DNA from: Amycolatopsis nigrescens CSC17Ta-90
GTDB taxonomy: Bacteria > Actinomycetota > Actinomycetes > Mycobacteriales > Pseudonocardiaceae
Reading direction: 5' to 3'
NCBI RefSeq assembly: GCF_000384315.1
Contig: NZ_ARVW01000001.1
Location: 4,278,157-4,342,156, forward strand
Length of the DNA stretch: 64,000 bases
Shown here one piece after another: positions 61,628 to 64,000 of this stretch. Under the pieces are notes generated by a model. It was given only the letters and a program-made list of their open reading frames with translations. It made no database searches and had not been told where the DNA came from. Within the stretch, counting starts at the first letter, position 1. Each line of letters begins with the position of its first letter. The position numbers and the translations under genes were made by a program.

Positions 61628-62389
61628 TCAGTCCCAGCTGAAGCGCCAGTGCCGCCGGTGCACCAGCCCGCCGGCGAACTCGCGCAGGTTGCCGGGCTGC
61701 CCGGTGAAGCTGGGCAGGCTGAACGCGCGGTGCTCGGCCGCCACCACCAGCGCCCTGCCCTGGTTCCGCGGCGGCGCCGAGACGGACAGCTCCAGCCGGT
61801 CGAAGCCGAGCACGATCAGCGTGGCGCCGAACCGGTCCTCCCAGCTGCGCAGCACCGAGGAGAGCTCGGCGACCTGGTCGGTCGACTTGATCATGCCGGT
61901 CCAGCCGAGCAGCGCGGGGATGTCGGCGGGCCGCTCGGTGTGCACCAGCCCGAGCCGGTGCGGACCGCGGGCGGCCAGCACCGACCCGGTGTTGCCCGCC
62001 TCCGCGAGCGGGTCGTCCTGCCGGCGGCCCGCCCGCCTCGCCAGCCCGGGGAACCCGTTGGTGAACGGGCGCAGGCAGGGGCCGCCGCAGCAGAGCGGGT
62101 CCCACCAGCGGGTCAGCACCTCGGCCGGGTCCGCGGCCTCGATCCGGTGCTCGGCCGGGGCGAGTCGGCCCCGATCGTCGATCCAGTCCTCGCCGTTCTC
62201 GGCGAACCGCGGGTCGTGCGGGATCAGCACCGGCCACAGCCCGGACCGCTCGTAGCCGGCCACGCAGGCCCGGTACTGCGCCGGATCGGCCAGATTCTCG
62301 TCCGACACCCATAGCCTGCCGTGCCAGCGGCCGGCCGGCAGGGAGGCTTCGGGCAGCGGGGTTTCCCAGTGCAGCGGCAGGACGGTCAT
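61628..62389 (-). CDS. DUF4253 family protein
   Basis: This 253-residue protein has an N-terminal half typical of DUF4253 proteins (GLWPVLIPHDPRFAENGEDW) and the C-terminal domain: LRSWEDRFGATLIVLGFDRLELSVSAPPRN and ALVVAAEHRAFSLPSF. Activity is unknown. AAGGGGG precedes the ATG. It overlaps nothing but lies 35 bp before the DUF72 start in the same direction. Confidence 0.83.
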   Translation of the reverse strand: MTVLPLHWETPLPEASLPAGRWHGRLWVSDENLADPAQYRACVAGYERSGLWPVLIPHDPRFAENGEDWIDDRGRLAPAEHRIEAADPAEVLTRWWDPLCCGGPCLRPFTNGFPGLARRAGRRQDDPLAEAGNTGSVLAARGPHRLGLVHTERPADIPALLGWTGMIKSTDQVAELSSVLRSWEDRFGATLIVLGFDRLELSVSAPPRNQGRALVVAAEHRAFSLPSFTGQPGNLREFAGGLVHRRHWRFSWD

Positions 62390-62421
62390 GGTGCCCCCTT
62401 ACTCGATGTTCGCCAACGCGT

Positions 62422-62437
62422 TCGAACACTAGTTCGA
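62422..62437. promoter_or_regulatory. Inverted repeat upstream of the DUF4253 gene
   Basis: TCGAAC and GTTCGA flank ACTA, 33 bp upstream of the DUF4253 start and just after the TetR gene. It could be a regulator site for the DUF4253-DUF72 unit. Confidence 0.35.
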
Positions 62438-62454
62438 GGGTACGACAGTTTCCG

Positions 62455-63081
62455 TTAGCTTGTCGCGGCGATGTGCCGGATGAATTCGGCGAGCAGCCGG
62501 AGGCGCTGCTCGGCGAGCTCGGCCGGGAGGAAGACCGGCGCGAAGATCGCTTCGCCGTCGAAGGTGCTCAGCGCGGTGAACAGCAGCCCGAGCCGGGTGT
62601 GCTCGGTGAGCTCCTTGCGCACCGGGATGCTCAGCGCGGCGGCCGCGATCTCGGCGCCGTACCGCTCGACCGTGGGCGCCAGCCGGATGCGCAGTTCGTC
62701 GTCGGTGCGGGCCGCGACCACCAGCTCGTACCAGACCGCGCTGGTCGGGGATCTGGTCGCGGACCGCAGTAGCTGGAGCAGTTGGACGATCGACCCGACG
62801 TCGGTCAGGTCGACGGTCGCGCCGGTCAGCCGGGAGGTCACCTCGCGGACCTGCCGGTGGCCGGCCTCTTCGGCGGCCGCCACGATGACGTCCAGCCTGG
62901 TGTCGAAGTGGCGGAACAGCCCGCCGTGCGAGAGCCCGGCGCGCCGGGTGATCTCCTGGATCGTGGTGCGGGCGTAACCCACGTCGCCGATCGCTTCGAT
63001 GGTGCCTTCGATCAGTTTGGCCACGGTGTTCTCGCGGCGGGACTGCTGGGTGCGCCGCGGGGCGGGGTCGTGCTGGGTCAC
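62455..63081 (-). CDS. TetR family transcriptional regulator
   Basis: This 208-residue protein has the TetR DNA-binding helices TIEAIGDVGYARTTIQEITRRAGLSHGGLFRHFDTRLDVIVAA (about 27-70). The C-terminal domain gives no ligand clue. The start is GTG 63081. It is divergent from the secreted SGNH hydrolase gene, with a near-palindrome at 63135-63160 in between. Confidence 0.88.
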   Translation of the reverse strand: MTQHDPAPRRTQQSRRENTVAKLIEGTIEAIGDVGYARTTIQEITRRAGLSHGGLFRHFDTRLDVIVAAAEEAGHRQVREVTSRLTGATVDLTDVGSIVQLLQLLRSATRSPTSAVWYELVVAARTDDELRIRLAPTVERYGAEIAAAALSIPVRKELTEHTRLGLLFTALSTFDGEAIFAPVFLPAELAEQRLRLLAEFIRHIAATS

Positions 63082-63134
63082 GTCGTCCTCGGGTGTTGTC
63101 AGGGGCTTGTCGTCACGATACGGTTCGACCCGCG

Positions 63135-63160
63135 TTAGCGAGTGATCGATCGCAATCTAA
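63135..63160. promoter_or_regulatory. Candidate TetR operator
   Basis: TTAG and CTAA bracket a central GTGATCGATCGC at equal spacing; 9 of 13 base pairs are symmetric across the 26 bp. It lies in the 106-bp divergent spacer, 28 bp before the SGNH start, so the regulator may control both genes. Confidence 0.45.
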
Positions 63161-63187
63161 TTGTCACCTCACCGTCGAGGAGTGCCA

Positions 63188-64000
63188 ATGCGCCGGGTTC
63201 TGACCGTTTTCGCCGCGGCGCTGGCCGCCGCCGCACTGACCGCGCCGGCCGCCTCGGCCGCGCCGGAGTTCGCGTCGTATGTCGCGCTCGGCGACTCGTA
63301 CACCTCCGGGTCGCTGATCCCGAACCAGGTCGACCTGCTCTGCACCCGATCCGACCGCAACTACCCGTCGCTGGTCGCGGAGTCGCTGGAGCCGGGTGAG
63401 GTGACCGACGTCAGCTGCGGCGGCGCGACCACCGCGGACATGACGGCGAGCCAGTTGCTCACCTCCAACCCGCCGCAGTTCGACGCGCTGAAGCCGGACA
63501 CCGAACTGGTCACGGTGGGCATCGGCGGCAACGACGTGCCCTTCGCCGAGGTGGTGCTCACCTGCGGCGGGATGGGCTTGCTGGTGCCGCACGGCTCGCC
63601 ATGCAAGGACTTCTACACGTCGAGCGGGACCGACGGATTGGCCGAAAAGGTGCGTGCGGCCGGGGTGAAGGTCGGTGCGGTACTGGCCGGGATCCACCAG
63701 CGCTCGCCCCAGGCGAAGGTGGTGCTGGTCGGCTACCCGACCCTGCTGCCCGACGACGGCACGAACTGCTGGCCGCTGGTGCCGATCTCGGACGGCGACG
63801 CGCCCTACCTGCGGGACGTGACCAAGCTGCTCAACACCGTGCTGGCGGAACAGGCCGCCGCGCATGATGCGTCCTTTGTGGACACTTACCGCAGCAGCGT
63901 CGGGCACGACATGTGCAAGGCGCCCGGCGTGAAATGGGTGGAGGGCATCTTCCCGTCCGCACCGGCCGCTCCCGTGCACCCGAACGCCGCCGGAGCCAGG
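63188..64000 (+). CDS. Secreted SGNH/GDSL hydrolase (3' partial)
   Basis: The gene runs off the window with 271 codons present. It has a signal peptide (RRVLTVFAAALAAAALTAPA, cleavage near ASAAP) and the SGNH blocks VALGDSYTSG, SCGGATTADM, VGIGGNDV and, at the very end, the histidine block VHPNAAG. Paired cysteines (LLCTRSD/VSCGGA, LTCGG/PCKDF, NCW/MCK) resemble the disulfide pattern of Streptomyces-type secreted lipases. GAGGAG precedes ATG 63188. Only a few dozen residues are probably missing. Confidence 0.88.
   Translation, partial: MRRVLTVFAAALAAAALTAPAASAAPEFASYVALGDSYTSGSLIPNQVDLLCTRSDRNYPSLVAESLEPGEVTDVSCGGATTADMTASQLLTSNPPQFDALKPDTELVTVGIGGNDVPFAEVVLTCGGMGLLVPHGSPCKDFYTSSGTDGLAEKVRAAGVKVGAVLAGIHQRSPQAKVVLVGYPTLLPDDGTNCWPLVPISDGDAPYLRDVTKLLNTVLAEQAAAHDASFVDTYRSSVGHDMCKAPGVKWVEGIFPSAPAAPVHPNAAGAR

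Overview
The window is about 64 kb of very GC-rich chromosomal DNA from a filamentous or related actinobacterium. It is most like a member of the Pseudonocardiales, and Amycolatopsis or a close relative is my best guess. The reasons are the codon usage (G/C third positions almost everywhere), many GTG and TTG starts, an ectABCD cluster, an AfsR/SARP-type regulator, a DasR-type regulator with its operator, and a 31-56 kb block whose gene order follows Mycobacterium tuberculosis Rv0414c-Rv0440 (thiE/thiO-S-G, thiD-thiC, def, a DUF3263 gene, a LytR_C gene, a Cdc48-like ATPase, pssA, psd, moeA, groEL2). The genus is inference; the gene calls rest on motifs read in the translations. No tRNA, rRNA, insertion sequence, prophage or CRISPR array was seen.

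Layout. 0-6.8 kb: aromatic catabolism. The end of boxB, a benzoate-CoA ligase and an amidohydrolase lie in one operon, facing a PaaX-family and a MarR-family regulator; a divergent dioxygenase/esterase pair resembles the MhqO/MhqD quinone-detoxification genes. 6.8-10 kb: small membrane protein, TetR regulator, Abi-alpha (DUF4393) protein, DUF445 membrane protein. 10-13.4 kb: ectABCD, making ectoine and hydroxyectoine. 13.4-19.5 kb: IclR regulator, cytochrome P450 and a 953-residue SARP/NB-ARC/TPR regulator, separated by hairpin-rich spacers. 19.5-24.5 kb: a minus-strand block with an AbiEi/AbiEii toxin-antitoxin pair, two poorly known genes (one with a DUF6932 nucleotidyltransferase-like N-terminus), an OmpA/BON protein with a small membrane partner, and an SGNH hydrolase. 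24.5-31.2 kb: DUF3159 protein, a GlcNAc-kinase-like gene and an SIS-domain gene divergent from a DasR-like regulator, an MFS exporter and a membrane protein of unknown role.

31.2-39 kb: thiamine biosynthesis in two riboswitch-controlled transcription units, thiO-thiS-thiG and thiC-thiD with a second thiD behind, plus thiE; a MarR gene and an ion channel lie between. 39-42.7 kb: LysE exporter, secreted GH15 glucoamylase, peptide deformylase. 43-53.4 kb: DUF3263 and LytR_C proteins, the Cdc48-like ATPase, phosphatidylethanolamine synthesis (pssA, psd), moeA, two AIM24 paralogues, a cold-shock protein and a Ser/Thr kinase. 53.5-64 kb: groEL with an unusual CIRCE array, PspC protein, secreted M14 carboxypeptidase coupled to an exported cyclohexadienyl dehydratase, menC, DJ-1/PfpI, nitroreductase, a DUF72 gene without a standard start codon, a DUF4253 protein, a TetR regulator and a secreted SGNH hydrolase cut off by the window end.

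The most striking non-coding signal is a set of long, nearly perfect intergenic palindromes (40-70 bp). Several recur as families: four copies of type A, three of type B, two of type C, and one and a half of type D. They sit mostly between convergent genes, often with a stop codon inside the palindrome, and copies differ by changes that keep the two arms paired. The best candidate for an under-described functional locus is the abiE/DUF6932 block, whose promoter carries a perfect 18-bp inverted repeat that overlaps the end of the preceding gene.
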